A stretch of DNA of 64,000 bases from contig JAZKGQ010000006.1 of assembly GCA_040385825.1 (NCBI GenBank), positions 62,001-126,000 on the forward strand. The letters are read 5' to 3'. The notes below the pieces were generated by a model. That model saw only the letters and a program-made list of their open reading frames with translations, ran no database searches and had not been told where the DNA came from. Position numbers and translations under genes: made by a program. Of this stretch, positions 18,789 through 26,994 are shown piece after piece. The stretch's first letter is position 1; each line of letters begins with the position of its first letter. The stretch comes from JANNNF01 sp040385825. GTDB lineage: Bacteria; Pseudomonadota; Alphaproteobacteria; Rhodobacterales; Rhodobacteraceae.

Positions 18789-19990
18789 GCCTTGAGCAGG
18801 GCTTTCAGCACGGTGTCGGGGTTGGCGATCACGGCGGGATCGGGGGATTTCCCCATCTCGATCAACCGCTTGCCGACCATGTAGGCGCGGGCGTCGTTCA
18901 TCGCGTCCACCGCCAGCAACTGCGCGCCCTTGTAGTACCAGAACGACACCGCCCCATCCTCGCCGGGGCGGGTGGTGATGTGGTCATAGCCGGTGTTCAG
19001 GCCCGCGATTTGCAGCTTGCAGTCGTATTGATCCGACCAGAACCACGGCTGCGCCGTATAGGGCACATCGGCGCCAAGCATGTTGGCGGCCACGGCCTCG
19101 GCCTGATCAATGGCGTTGCCGACCGATTCCAGCCGCAAGCGGCCGTCCTGCCAGGGGAAGGACGCGCAATCGCCTGCCGACCAGATATGCGGATCGGACG
19201 TGCGGCCATGGGCATCGGTGCGGATGCCGTTCTCAATCGCCAGCCCTGCGGCCTCGGCAAGGGCGGTGCCGGGCAGGATGCCCACACCGGCAATCACGAA
19301 ATCGGCGGGCAGTTCGCGCCCGTCTGACAGGCGTGCGCCGGTGACATGGCCATTGCCAAGCAGGCGGTCCAGCCCGGTCGATTCCAGAATTTTCACCCCA
19401 TGCGAGGCATGCAGGGCGCGGAAGTAATCAGATGTCTCAGGCGCGGCCACCCGCTGCAAGATGCGCGGGGCCATTTCCAGCACGGTCACATCCAGCCCCA
19501 GCTTGGCGGCAACGGCTGCCGCCTCCAGCCCGATATAGCCGCCACCCACGATGATCAGCCGCCGCCCCGCCACAAACTCGGCGCGCATGGCATCCACGTC
19601 ATAGAGGCTGCGGACCGTGTAGACCCCGGCCAGATCGCCTCCGACAGCGGCAGGCAGACGGCGGGGGGTGGACCCGGTGGTCAGGGCAAGCGCGTCATAG
19701 GGGGTGACCTTGCCGCCCACCGTCACCGTCCGGGCCGTGGGGTCGATGGCGGTCACGGGCTGGCCAAGTTCCAGCGTGATGTCGTTTTCGGCGTAAAACT
19801 CGGGCGAGCGCAGCCAGAGGCGTTCCACCTCCATCTCGCCCATGAGATAGGCCTTCGACAAGGGCGGGCGCTGATAGGGGGGGGCTGCTTCCTCGCCGAT
19901 CAGGGTGATCGCCCCTGCATGGCCCAAAGCCCGCAGCTTTGCCACAAGCGCCGCCCCCGCCTGCCCAGCCCCGATTACCACCACATCCAT
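18785..19990 (-). CDS. FAD-dependent NAD(P)H oxidoreductase (ferredoxin-reductase type)
   Basis: A 401-residue flavoprotein with an N-terminal FAD-binding VIGAGQAGAALVAKLR, a second Rossmann motif VGGGYIGLEAAAVAAKLG (about residues 145-165), and a C-terminal reductase domain. It belongs to the putidaredoxin/rubredoxin reductase-like group that passes electrons from NAD(P)H to a small iron-sulfur partner. No ferredoxin gene is adjacent. The start is MDVVVIG at 19990, with a short divergent gap to the peroxiredoxin gene. Confidence 0.88.
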   Translation of the reverse strand: MDVVVIGAGQAGAALVAKLRALGHAGAITLIGEEAAPPYQRPPLSKAYLMGEMEVERLWLRSPEFYAENDITLELGQPVTAIDPTARTVTVGGKVTPYDALALTTGSTPRRLPAAVGGDLAGVYTVRSLYDVDAMRAEFVAGRRLIIVGGGYIGLEAAAVAAKLGLDVTVLEMAPRILQRVAAPETSDYFRALHASHGVKILESTGLDRLLGNGHVTGARLSDGRELPADFVIAGVGILPGTALAEAAGLAIENGIRTDAHGRTSDPHIWSAGDCASFPWQDGRLRLESVGNAIDQAEAVAANMLGADVPYTAQPWFWSDQYDCKLQIAGLNTGYDHITTRPGEDGAVSFWYYKGAQLLAVDAMNDARAYMVGKRLIEMGKSPDPAVIANPDTVLKALLKA

Positions 19991-20069
19991 AGCCTGCCCC
20001 CTCTGGCCGATCCGTCGCGCGGACCCTATATCCGGGCCAGCGACAAACGCAACGCGAGAGGGACTTTCA

Positions 20070-20558
20070 ATGACGATTTCCGTAGGCTCTGCCCTGCCCG
20101 AGGCCACACTTTTGCAGATCGGCGACAAGGGGCCAGAGGGCATCGCCCTGTCCGGCAAGCTGAAGGGCCGCAAGGTCGTGATCTTCGGGCTGCCGGGGGC
20201 CTATACCGGCACCTGTTCGACCGCGCATGTGCCCAGTTTCATGCGCACCAAAGACGCCTTCGCGGCCAAGGGCGTGGACGAGGTGATCTGCGTGTCGGTC
20301 AACGACCCCTTCGTGATGCAGGCTTGGGGCGAGGCGACGGGGGCCACGGCGGCGGGCATCACCATGCTGGGCGATGCGGATGCGTCGTTCACCAAGGCCA
20401 TCGGCCTTGACTTCGACATTCCGGCCATCGGGTTGCTGGCGCGGTCCAAACGCTATGCGCTGCTGGCCGATGATGGCGTGGTGACGGTGCTGAACCTGGA
20501 AGAAAACGCCGGTCAGTGCGAGATTTCGGGCGGCGAGGCGCTGCTGGCGCAGGTCTGA
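20070..20558 (+). CDS. Peroxiredoxin (Prx5 type)
   Basis: A 162-residue thiol peroxidase that reduces hydrogen peroxide and organic peroxides. The peroxidatic cysteine is C49 in PGAYTGTCSTAHVPSF, followed by an arginine-containing C-terminal half typical of the Prx5/AhpE-like group. A second cysteine near residue 150 (GQCEIS) may resolve it. GAGAGGGA stands upstream of ATG 20070. A strong hairpin follows the gene at 20567-20601. Confidence 0.9.
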   Translation: MTISVGSALPEATLLQIGDKGPEGIALSGKLKGRKVVIFGLPGAYTGTCSTAHVPSFMRTKDAFAAKGVDEVICVSVNDPFVMQAWGEATGATAAGITMLGDADASFTKAIGLDFDIPAIGLLARSKRYALLADDGVVTVLNLEENAGQCEISGGEALLAQV

Positions 20559-20566
20559 GCGCTAGA

Positions 20567-20601
20567 GCCGTCTGGCGGGCCATTTAGACCCGCCAGACGG
20601 C
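20567..20601. terminator. Bidirectional hairpin between convergent genes
   Basis: GCCGTCTGGCGGG (20567-20579) pairs perfectly with 20589-20601 around a nine-base loop. It lies between the convergent peroxiredoxin and DUF1523 stop codons. A T-run is lacking, but position and strength suggest termination in both directions. Confidence 0.7.
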
Positions 20602-20613
20602 GTTGCCACGGAC

Positions 20614-21282
20614 CTATGGCTTGCGCCACGTCCCGAGCCAGCCGGTAAAGCGCCCGAACGCGCCCTTGGCCCCATCCCGCGCGGCGTCGGCCTTTGCATC
20701 AACGGCATCCCAGGCATCCCCCACATCTTCCAGTGCCGGGTCGATGGTGCGCTCGCGGAATTGCAGCCACATCCGGCGCAGCATGAACAGGACGAAGGCC
20801 AGCAGGGTGAACAGGATGATGTTGACCCAGGGGATGATCGTCACATCCGGCCCGTCGACCTGCCGCAGCTTTACCGCGTTCGGGAAGATCGTGAACAATT
20901 GATTGCGCCAGCCGTAATGCGTGATCGCCACCCATTTCGGGGCGGCCTCGGTCGAGGTCAGATCGGCGGCCTGCGTTTGAATGTCAAAGCTGTTGACCTT
21001 GAAATAGGGGGGCCAGCCCCAGCTTGTATCTTCGTTGCGATAGACCATCGGGCGGCCATTGGGCTGAATCGTCTCGATAAACTTCACATCGCGACTGCCT
21101 GCCGTTGCCGTGTTGGTGCCCGCATCCGGGGCGGCGAAAAACCACGTGTTTTCGCCCAGATCCATCCGCTGCGTGTTGGCCCCAACGATCCGCACGATAT
21201 CATTCTGCGGCAGCGTGTAGTGGAAGAACGACCCCACCAGCAGCAAAAGCACCACCACAACCGTCCATTTCACATAGCGCAT
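20614..21282 (-). CDS. DUF1523 membrane protein
   Basis: A 222-residue protein recognised as DUF1523, function unknown. An N-terminal membrane anchor (about residues 5-22) is followed by a roughly 125-residue outer domain with the conserved patterns YTLPQNDIVRI and NEDTSWGWPPYFK. A second membrane segment (about 150-168, IIPWVNIILFTLLAFVLFML) leads to a charged cytoplasmic tail. It is the last gene of the AAA+/coiled-coil cassette and would anchor that system at the inner membrane. Confidence 0.88.
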   Translation of the reverse strand: MRYVKWTVVVVLLLLVGSFFHYTLPQNDIVRIVGANTQRMDLGENTWFFAAPDAGTNTATAGSRDVKFIETIQPNGRPMVYRNEDTSWGWPPYFKVNSFDIQTQAADLTSTEAAPKWVAITHYGWRNQLFTIFPNAVKLRQVDGPDVTIIPWVNIILFTLLAFVLFMLRRMWLQFRERTIDPALEDVGDAWDAVDAKADAARDGAKGAFGRFTGWLGTWRKP

Positions 21283-21289
21283 CGCACCC

Positions 21290-21571
21290 TCACGAGAAAT
21301 TCAGTGTCCAGAATACCGTGGTAAAGACCACGGCGGGAATGATGTAAACCAGCCAGATCAGTTTGCGCCGCAGACCGCGTTCATAGGCCTGCATCCCTTG
21401 GGCAATATAGGCGTCGCGGTCGCCCGCCGCATCCCCCTCGGCCTCGCCTGCGTCAAACTTCTTCTCCAGCGACTCGCGCCGCACCGACCGCGAATAGACC
21501 GACACCAGAACATAGACCACCGTCATGGCAATTGCGCCAAACAGCATCAGCCGGAAAAACCCCAGTATCAT
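21290..21571 (-). CDS. Small two-helix membrane protein
   Basis: A 93-residue protein with a hydrophobic segment at about 3-24, a charged middle (SVRRESLEKKFDAGEAEGDAAG, split here) and a second hydrophobic segment at about 70-90. ATG 21571 overlaps the stop of the preceding gene (ATGA) and its stop is seven bases from the DUF1523 start. No function is known. Tight coupling suggests that it is a structural partner of the DUF1523 protein. Confidence 0.82.
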   Translation of the reverse strand: MILGFFRLMLFGAIAMTVVYVLVSVYSRSVRRESLEKKFDAGEAEGDAAGDRDAYIAQGMQAYERGLRRKLIWLVYIIPAVVFTTVFWTLNFS

Positions 21572-22914
21572 CGCCGCCCCCTGCCAACTGCGCCCCATGG
21601 GCCGACAGGTGCCGGGCGCGGGGCCACGAGGGCTGCGTCCTGCATCGCCGGTTCCGGCCCGAACAGCGCGGCCCGCGCGCCCTGCGCATCCACCTTGTAT
21701 TCGCGCGCCAGAAAATCCGCCACATATTGCCGCTTGGCCTCGGACCATGTGGCGTATTGAGCGTAGAACAGTTCCTTGTGCACAATGTACATCTGCCGCA
21801 CGTCCATCGGCGCAAGTTCGGCCAGCAGCATGTTCACCAGATCGCGGTCGCGGCCCTGCCTGGCGCGCAGAGTGTAGAAGTAACCGGGGTGTTCGCTGCT
21901 GATCCGCGGCCAGTCGCCGCCGCCCTCGACCCATCGCAGCAGCGCGGCAAGGCCCAGAAACTCGGCCGGCAGCGCATCGCCAAGGCGGTTGGCAATCTTG
22001 CGCAATTCGGTGCGGTTGGCCCCCGATATGTCGATCTGCAACCGGTCTGCCGCATCGACCAGAATGAAGTCCATCTTCTGTCGCAAGATCCCGCCCGCCT
22101 CGGCCCCGCGCGCCTGCACGATGGGTTCCACAAGGCCGTTCCGGTCCAGCCAGTCGGCAATCTGGTTGCGGTTGGTGATGTCCATGGCGGGGCTGACCGG
22201 CACCTGCCCCAGACTGGCCTTGGGCAGGGTCGAGATCACGCCGGGCTGTCTGGTGTCGCGAAAGACATAGAGGCCGCCAAAATGGCTGGTCCAGAAATTC
22301 GGCTGCTGAAACACCATCGCAGGCAGATGGATCGGCACCCGCGTCACATCGCCGGTCTTTTTTGCCAGGGTGATCATCTCGGCAATCAGCAGATCATCGC
22401 GCCAGCCGTCGGGTTCGGCCCGGAACCGCTCGATCAGCCCGGCCAGCTTGCCCGCATCGGCGACATGGCCGCCAATGGTGTCGGCCTCGACCGTGACCTG
22501 CCGGATGTCGAACAGCCTGGCGGGACTGTCCACTGTGTAGACCGAATTCTGCAATTCCCCCGCGACCGCATCGCGGGCGGTCAGGGCGAACAGTTGTGCC
22601 TCGTTCTTTTCGATGAACTGCTGAAGGATGCTGCGCGAGGTGGAGAACTTGATGTTCAAGAGCGGCGCATCCTTCTGCGCCGTGGTCAGCAAGATGAACT
22701 GCCGGTTGCAGCCATTGGGGTTGAGGTAGAGATCGTCATCCAGCTCGTCGCCGATCTCGGGCGAATAGCCTGAAATGTCGATGTGAAAATCCTTCAGCCC
22801 GGTGGTCTTGCCGGCCAGATGTTTGAGCGCACGGTTGTAGCGGTCAATCAGCGCGGGCGAGGTGACTTCGATCAGGTTGCCGAACATGAGGCCGGCGGCG
22901 ATGAGGCGGTTCAT
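21568..22914 (-). CDS. DUF6638-like conserved protein of unknown function
   Basis: A 448-residue soluble protein without a signal peptide. It resembles proteins I know as DUF6638, conserved in Rhodobacteraceae beside an AAA+ ATPase. Notable stretches are FHIDISGYSPEIGDELDDD near residue 45 and IHLPAMVFQQPNFW near 200. The C-terminal 25 residues are rich in proline and alanine. Its start overlaps the stop of the DUF559 gene (ATGA). Function is unknown; context suggests work with the ATPase and the two membrane proteins. Confidence 0.75.
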   Translation of the reverse strand: MNRLIAAGLMFGNLIEVTSPALIDRYNRALKHLAGKTTGLKDFHIDISGYSPEIGDELDDDLYLNPNGCNRQFILLTTAQKDAPLLNIKFSTSRSILQQFIEKNEAQLFALTARDAVAGELQNSVYTVDSPARLFDIRQVTVEADTIGGHVADAGKLAGLIERFRAEPDGWRDDLLIAEMITLAKKTGDVTRVPIHLPAMVFQQPNFWTSHFGGLYVFRDTRQPGVISTLPKASLGQVPVSPAMDITNRNQIADWLDRNGLVEPIVQARGAEAGGILRQKMDFILVDAADRLQIDISGANRTELRKIANRLGDALPAEFLGLAALLRWVEGGGDWPRISSEHPGYFYTLRARQGRDRDLVNMLLAELAPMDVRQMYIVHKELFYAQYATWSEAKRQYVADFLAREYKVDAQGARAALFGPEPAMQDAALVAPRPAPVGPWGAVGRGRR

Positions 22915-23396
22915 TCGCGCGTCCTTTCGGGTCGGGTGCCCCCCAGCCCCTCCCCACGAGGGGGAGGGGAGGCGCTGAACCTTGCCACCCGCGCACCTGC
23001 CGAAATGGGGGCGCCTCCCTCCCCCCTCGTGGGGGAGGGCTGGGGTGGGGGGGCCGCCTCGACCGCATCCAGTATCATCTGCATCACCCCATCAAGGTTC
23101 TCGTTAACTTCGTTGTTCCTGAACCGAAGCACCACGAACTGTTGTTCTCGCAACCATCCATCCCGCGTCAGATCGTCTGGTCCCCCATGCTGCCCGCCAT
23201 CCACCTCGATCACCAACCTCAGCCCAAACTCCACAAAATCGGCGATATACCGCCCGACCGGGGCCTGCCTGCGGAAATTCAGCCCGAGCCGGTGGTTCAG
23301 ATCGCGCAACGGCCCCCAAAGCCTGCGTTCCTGCGGCGTCATCTCGGCGCGCAAGCGGCGGGCCTTGGTGCGGGTCTGCGGGGCGATGTCAGTCAT
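22911..23396 (-). CDS. DUF559 (Vsr-like) endonuclease-domain protein with repeat-coded tail
   Basis: A 161-residue protein. Residues 1-115 form a PD-(D/E)xK-like DUF559 domain related to very-short-patch repair endonucleases, with TPQERRLWGPLRDLN, NFRRQAPVGRYIADFV and VIEVDGGQH. The tail from about residue 116 (PPPQPSPTRGEGG) is read from GC-rich inverted repeats. The stop overlaps the start of the next gene (ATGA). Repeat pairs bracket the gene on both sides. It is probably part of a repeat-associated element that entered the cassette. Enzymatic activity has not been shown for most members. Confidence 0.82.
   Translation of the reverse strand: MTDIAPQTRTKARRLRAEMTPQERRLWGPLRDLNHRLGLNFRRQAPVGRYIADFVEFGLRLVIEVDGGQHGGPDDLTRDGWLREQQFVVLRFRNNEVNENLDGVMQMILDAVEAAPPPQPSPTRGEGGAPISAGARVARFSASPPPRGEGLGGTRPERTRE
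22937..23053. repeat. Inverted pair of GC-rich repeats (R1/R2)
   Basis: R1 at 22937-22974 contains CCCCTCCCCACGAGGGGGAG and ends AGGCGC. R2 at 23011-23053 is the inverse, beginning GCGCCTCCCTCC and ending in GGGCTGGGGTGGGG. About 36 bases separate them, so the pair can fold into a long hairpin. Each unit is itself palindromic. The pair lies inside the 3' end of the DUF559 gene. Confidence 0.8.
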
Positions 23397-23412
23397 CTGG
23401 CTTCCCCTCCGG

Positions 23413-23529
23413 CCCCCCACCCCATCCCTCCCCACAAGGGGGAGGGGGCCGCGCACCGACGCGTCGCAATCCCCATGCCAACCGCATGGGCGCCTCCTCT
23501 CCCCCTCGTGGGGAGGGATGGGGTGGGGG
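23413..23529. repeat. Inverted pair of GC-rich repeats (R3/R4)
   Basis: R3 at 23413-23454 (CCCCCCACCCCATCCCTCCC core) and its inverse R4 at 23488-23529 (CTCGTGGGGAGGGATGGGGT core) are of the same family as R1/R2. The pair stands just upstream of the DUF559 start codon at 23396. The layout resembles REP doublets (REPINs) around RAYT transposase genes, but with a different nuclease. Confidence 0.8.
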
Positions 23530-23590
23530 ACCGGCATGTCAGCACGCGCATCGGGTTCGTGCGTGAACGGAAACGAAACGATGAGACACC

Positions 23591-23944
23591 TCATGATCCT
23601 TTCCTGCTCAACGCCTTCTTCGCCCTCAGCCCCAGCATCACAACAAACAAGACCGGAAATGCAAACAGCGCGGCGCGAATTCCGAGTCTTGTCGTCACAG
23701 CTTCGACCTCACTTTCCGAAATGAACCAAGTCTCTTCCACCTGCAAGAAACTTGAAACCGCGATTCCCAAGGCGATGCTTAAAAACAAGGACAAGAAAAT
23801 ATCAAAGACAAACCCATTGCCAGCATGCGGTCTTTGCCGCTTGCCTGTAATGCTTGCATTCTTCTTGACCCTTTTGCCAGATGCGCCCGCGCCCACCAAG
23901 AAAACGACTGTTCCCAATGCAAACAGTGCAAGAAGAATTATCAC
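23591..23944 (-). CDS. Small membrane protein, low GC
   Basis: A 117-residue protein with three likely membrane segments (about residues 2-20, 45-66 and 88-107) and a basic loop after the first (KRVKKNASITGKRQRPH). It starts with GTG at 23944 inside the GTGA overlap with the ATPase stop codon. Its base composition is visibly richer in A and T than its neighbours, with stretches such as AAAAACAAGGACAAGAAA, which suggests separate acquisition. No family is recognised. Confidence 0.68.
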   Translation of the reverse strand: MIILLALFALGTVVFLVGAGASGKRVKKNASITGKRQRPHAGNGFVFDIFLSLFLSIALGIAVSSFLQVEETWFISESEVEAVTTRLGIRAALFAFPVLFVVMLGLRAKKALSRKGS

Positions 23945-25866
23945 CCCTTCCCCTCCAGATACCTTTTCTTCGCCTCTTCCGTCAGCCCGAACTCCCGCAC
24001 CATCCCCGCAATCGCCACTTCATCCGACTTGTCCGCATAGCGGAACTCACTGTCGGCATAGCGGTTGATCTCCTGTATCACCATCTCCACCGTGATCGGC
24101 GTCGTCAGCCCCCGGATCATTGCCAGTTTATCGTCATAGCCCTTGAACAAAAACAGATCCGGGTTTTCCATCCATTCATCCGGCAGTTCAAAATCCATCG
24201 CCCGCACCTTGACCGCATCCGTGATGTTCTTGATCGCGCGGCCGGTAAAGCGGTCGTCGGCGGTCTGGATCGCCTTCAGATAGGTGCCGATCCTGGCAAT
24301 CGTATCCAGCGGGCCGATGTCGCGGGCGACCTGATCCCAGACCTTGATCAACCCAGCTTCTTGCGGGCGGGAATGGCCTTCAAAGCTGGCGGCGACGGCT
24401 TTCTTGATCTCTTGTGCGGCGAACAGGTCGTGGTCGCCCAGGGGAATGGTGTGGTTGCGGCCCAGCAACAGCGACAGGATATCAATATGATCCTCGCGGC
24501 TTTGCGGCCCGTCGACCAGAAACCGCGCGCCTGCCCTCTGGCGCAGGGCGTCGTCCACGTTCTCGGGGTAGTTGGAAAACATCCCGAAGGTGCAATTGCC
24601 GCGCACCACGGTATTTGCGCCTGCAAAGGCCCCCATGAAAACTGCCGTCACTTCCTGCTGGCCAGCCGAGGATTGCCGGTCGCCGCGCTTGCCTGCCACC
24701 TGATCAATGTCGTCAATCGTTCCAAAGGCGATCACCGAAGGATCAATCACCGCATCAATAAATGCCTTGGCGTTTTGCCCCGATTTGCCCTGATAGCTGT
24801 CGATCTGATCAATCGAGAAATTCTGATAGCGAAACGGATAGCCCGCGGTCCTGCAATAGCCATCCAGCAGCCCCGCCATCATCTGGATCAGCGTGGTTTT
24901 CCCCGTCCCCGGCTTGCCATCGCCCATGAAGGTGAAGATGAACCCGCCCAATTCCGCAAAGGGGTTCATCCGCCGGTCAAAATCATAGGCCATCAGCATC
25001 TTGGCCAGCCGCAATGATTGGTATTTGGCGATGTGGTTGCCCACCACCTCGGTCGGTTTCTTGAACTGCATGGTCAGCGGGCCACCCTTGGCCACCCGCG
25101 CCGGGGTGAAGCCGGAAATCACCAGCCCATCGGCCTCGACCTTCCAACTGCCGCCGGTAAATGCCCCCAACCTCGGCGCGGTGGCCGCGCGCAGGGCGAC
25201 CTTTTCCATCAGCGCCTCGCAGAACGCCGCAATCACCGCGACCAGCCGCGACTCGTCGGTCGCCAGCGCGCCGATGTCCTGATCCAGTTCCCACAGCGCG
25301 CCTTGCAGGGCCAGCGGGGCGTTGTCGGTCAACACCTCGTCCACCGCGCCAACCTCGACCGTCGCAGCCCCCAGATGCGGGGCGAGCAGGAAGGCGGTGG
25401 CATTGGCGAGCGTGTAGAGGGTCAGCAGCGCCTCGGCCGCCAGCAGTTCGGTGAATTCGGCGCGGCGGGGGTCGGGCAGGCGGCCTTCAAGGTTGGCCTT
25501 CTTCAGCTCGGACAAGCCCGATTGCGCGGCAAAGCTGTCGCCCATGGCCAAGGCAATTGCCAGACCCCGGCGCAGGGCGTGCAGCGCCGAGGCTTGCAGC
25601 GGCGAGGTCAGACCATCACCCAACCCTTCGACCCGGTCCAGCAGCCGCACGCCACCGGGCCGCGCGGTGCTGCGCGTCGCCATGCCGGGCACGGTGGACC
25701 GGAACCGGGGCCGCGTGCCGATGCCGGGGCTGCGCTCGGCCCCCGCCGCCTCCACCGCCTTGCCCAGACGGGGCGCGTGGTCAAAGCCCGCCAGCAGGCC
25801 AAGCGCCGCGTCATATTGCGCGCGGATCATGCCTTCTTGCAGTTCCATCGTGTCTCGCGTGGTCAT
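23941..25866 (-). CDS. AAA+ ATPase of an uncharacterised cassette
   Basis: A 641-residue protein. Residues 1-300 form a helical N-terminal region without a recognised domain. The AAA+ module follows: Walker A GDGKPGTGKTT at 315-325, Walker B VIAFGTIDDID at 378-388, and a sensor-like FGMFSNYPENVDDALRQRAG near 438-457 with arginine-finger candidates. A C-terminal lid domain runs to the end. No signal peptide or membrane segment is seen. The neighbours (coiled-coil protein, membrane proteins) suggest a remodelling motor working at the membrane. I do not know an assigned function for this family. Confidence 0.85.
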   Translation of the reverse strand: MTTRDTMELQEGMIRAQYDAALGLLAGFDHAPRLGKAVEAAGAERSPGIGTRPRFRSTVPGMATRSTARPGGVRLLDRVEGLGDGLTSPLQASALHALRRGLAIALAMGDSFAAQSGLSELKKANLEGRLPDPRRAEFTELLAAEALLTLYTLANATAFLLAPHLGAATVEVGAVDEVLTDNAPLALQGALWELDQDIGALATDESRLVAVIAAFCEALMEKVALRAATAPRLGAFTGGSWKVEADGLVISGFTPARVAKGGPLTMQFKKPTEVVGNHIAKYQSLRLAKMLMAYDFDRRMNPFAELGGFIFTFMGDGKPGTGKTTLIQMMAGLLDGYCRTAGYPFRYQNFSIDQIDSYQGKSGQNAKAFIDAVIDPSVIAFGTIDDIDQVAGKRGDRQSSAGQQEVTAVFMGAFAGANTVVRGNCTFGMFSNYPENVDDALRQRAGARFLVDGPQSREDHIDILSLLLGRNHTIPLGDHDLFAAQEIKKAVAASFEGHSRPQEAGLIKVWDQVARDIGPLDTIARIGTYLKAIQTADDRFTGRAIKNITDAVKVRAMDFELPDEWMENPDLFLFKGYDDKLAMIRGLTTPITVEMVIQEINRYADSEFRYADKSDEVAIAGMVREFGLTEEAKKRYLEGKG

Positions 25867-25875
25867 GCCAGCCCC

Positions 25876-26991
25876 TTACACTGTCGGAATGATGCGTCCG
25901 CCCGCCCCCACCACGAACTTGCGCAAACTGCGCAGGCCCGGCGGGTTCTGTTCGACCAGCACCTGATAGGGACGTTCCGGCAAGATCACCATTCGGTCCA
26001 ACCGGGTAACGCCTGCATCGGTGCCCGCGTCCAGCTTCCAGATTTGCCGCTGCACAGTGGAAAACCAGCCATCCTTGATCGCTTCTTCACGGTCCGACAG
26101 CAGGTCTTCCATCGTCCAGACCAGCGCCCAATCATCGCCCGCCGGTGCCATCGCGCCTGCCAGCACCGCCGAAATCGGTCCCGATTGCAGGGTAAAGCTG
26201 TGCGAATACATCGGGCCAAGCGTGATGCGGCGCAGGCGTTTGGGGTGCAGGCTGTCGAAATCCACGTCGAACCCCTGCGCAATCGTCAGCAGCTTCAGCC
26301 CCGCCAGCGACTGCGCCATCAGCGCGGCCTGCGCCTGTGGCCAGCGGCCCGCGTCAGTGGGAAGGGCGGTCCGGCCCGCATCCTCCACCTCCAGCAGATA
26401 GACCACCGGCAGGTTCACCGCCGTATCATAGACCGCCCAGTGCAGCAGATACTGCCGCCGGTCGCCCGCATCGGCCACCCATTGCGCATCGGGGTCGTTG
26501 CGTGCCCAGAACAGCCCGCCCGCCGCCAAGGCCTCGTAATACAGCCGCTGCGACAGGGCGAATTGCAGCGCGGTCGGGATCGCAAGGTCGCCCACGATCT
26601 GCCGGACCATGCGGTCTTTCAACTCTGCGCCCGAGGCCATCCCCGCCAGATGCTTCGTGGCCTGACTTGCATCCAGCGCCATCACCATCAGTTCCTGCGC
26701 CACCGGAAAGCCGCTTTCGTGCCGGTCAAAGGTAAGGCGCGGCGCGCCGTCCGCTCGCCCCGTCATCAGGTACTTGTGGCTCAGGGCCTGAAACGTGGCC
26801 GCAACCTGCGCCACATATTTGCCCAGCACCCGCGCCTCCAGCCGCGACAGCCGCCCCTCGACCTCCAACTCGGCGGACACCCGGCCCAGATGGCCCGAGA
26901 TGCGCGCAAACTTGCCAAAATAGCGGCGGGCGACAAGGGTGTCGTACAGTTCCGCGTGGTCGCTGGTCAGTTGGTCCTTGACCTCGGACAC
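25876..26991 (-). CDS. Conserved hypothetical protein of the AAA+ cassette
   Basis: A 371-residue soluble protein lying between the coiled-coil and ATPase genes, with gaps of three and nine bases. It starts MSEVKDQLTSDHAELYDTLVARRYF and is predominantly helical for the first 130 residues; the rest looks mixed. The last residues GGRIIPTV are distinctive. No catalytic motif, membrane segment or signal peptide is recognised. Gene spacing indicates obligate co-expression with the ATPase, perhaps as an adaptor. Confidence 0.75.
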   Translation of the reverse strand: MSEVKDQLTSDHAELYDTLVARRYFGKFARISGHLGRVSAELEVEGRLSRLEARVLGKYVAQVAATFQALSHKYLMTGRADGAPRLTFDRHESGFPVAQELMVMALDASQATKHLAGMASGAELKDRMVRQIVGDLAIPTALQFALSQRLYYEALAAGGLFWARNDPDAQWVADAGDRRQYLLHWAVYDTAVNLPVVYLLEVEDAGRTALPTDAGRWPQAQAALMAQSLAGLKLLTIAQGFDVDFDSLHPKRLRRITLGPMYSHSFTLQSGPISAVLAGAMAPAGDDWALVWTMEDLLSDREEAIKDGWFSTVQRQIWKLDAGTDAGVTRLDRMVILPERPYQVLVEQNPPGLRSLRKFVVGAGGRIIPTV

Positions 26992-26994
26992 GCC

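Noticed and set aside
22937..23529. CRISPR array suggested by repeated GC-rich units
   Set aside because: Units are inverted, unequal in spacing, four only, partly coding, and no cas gene is present.
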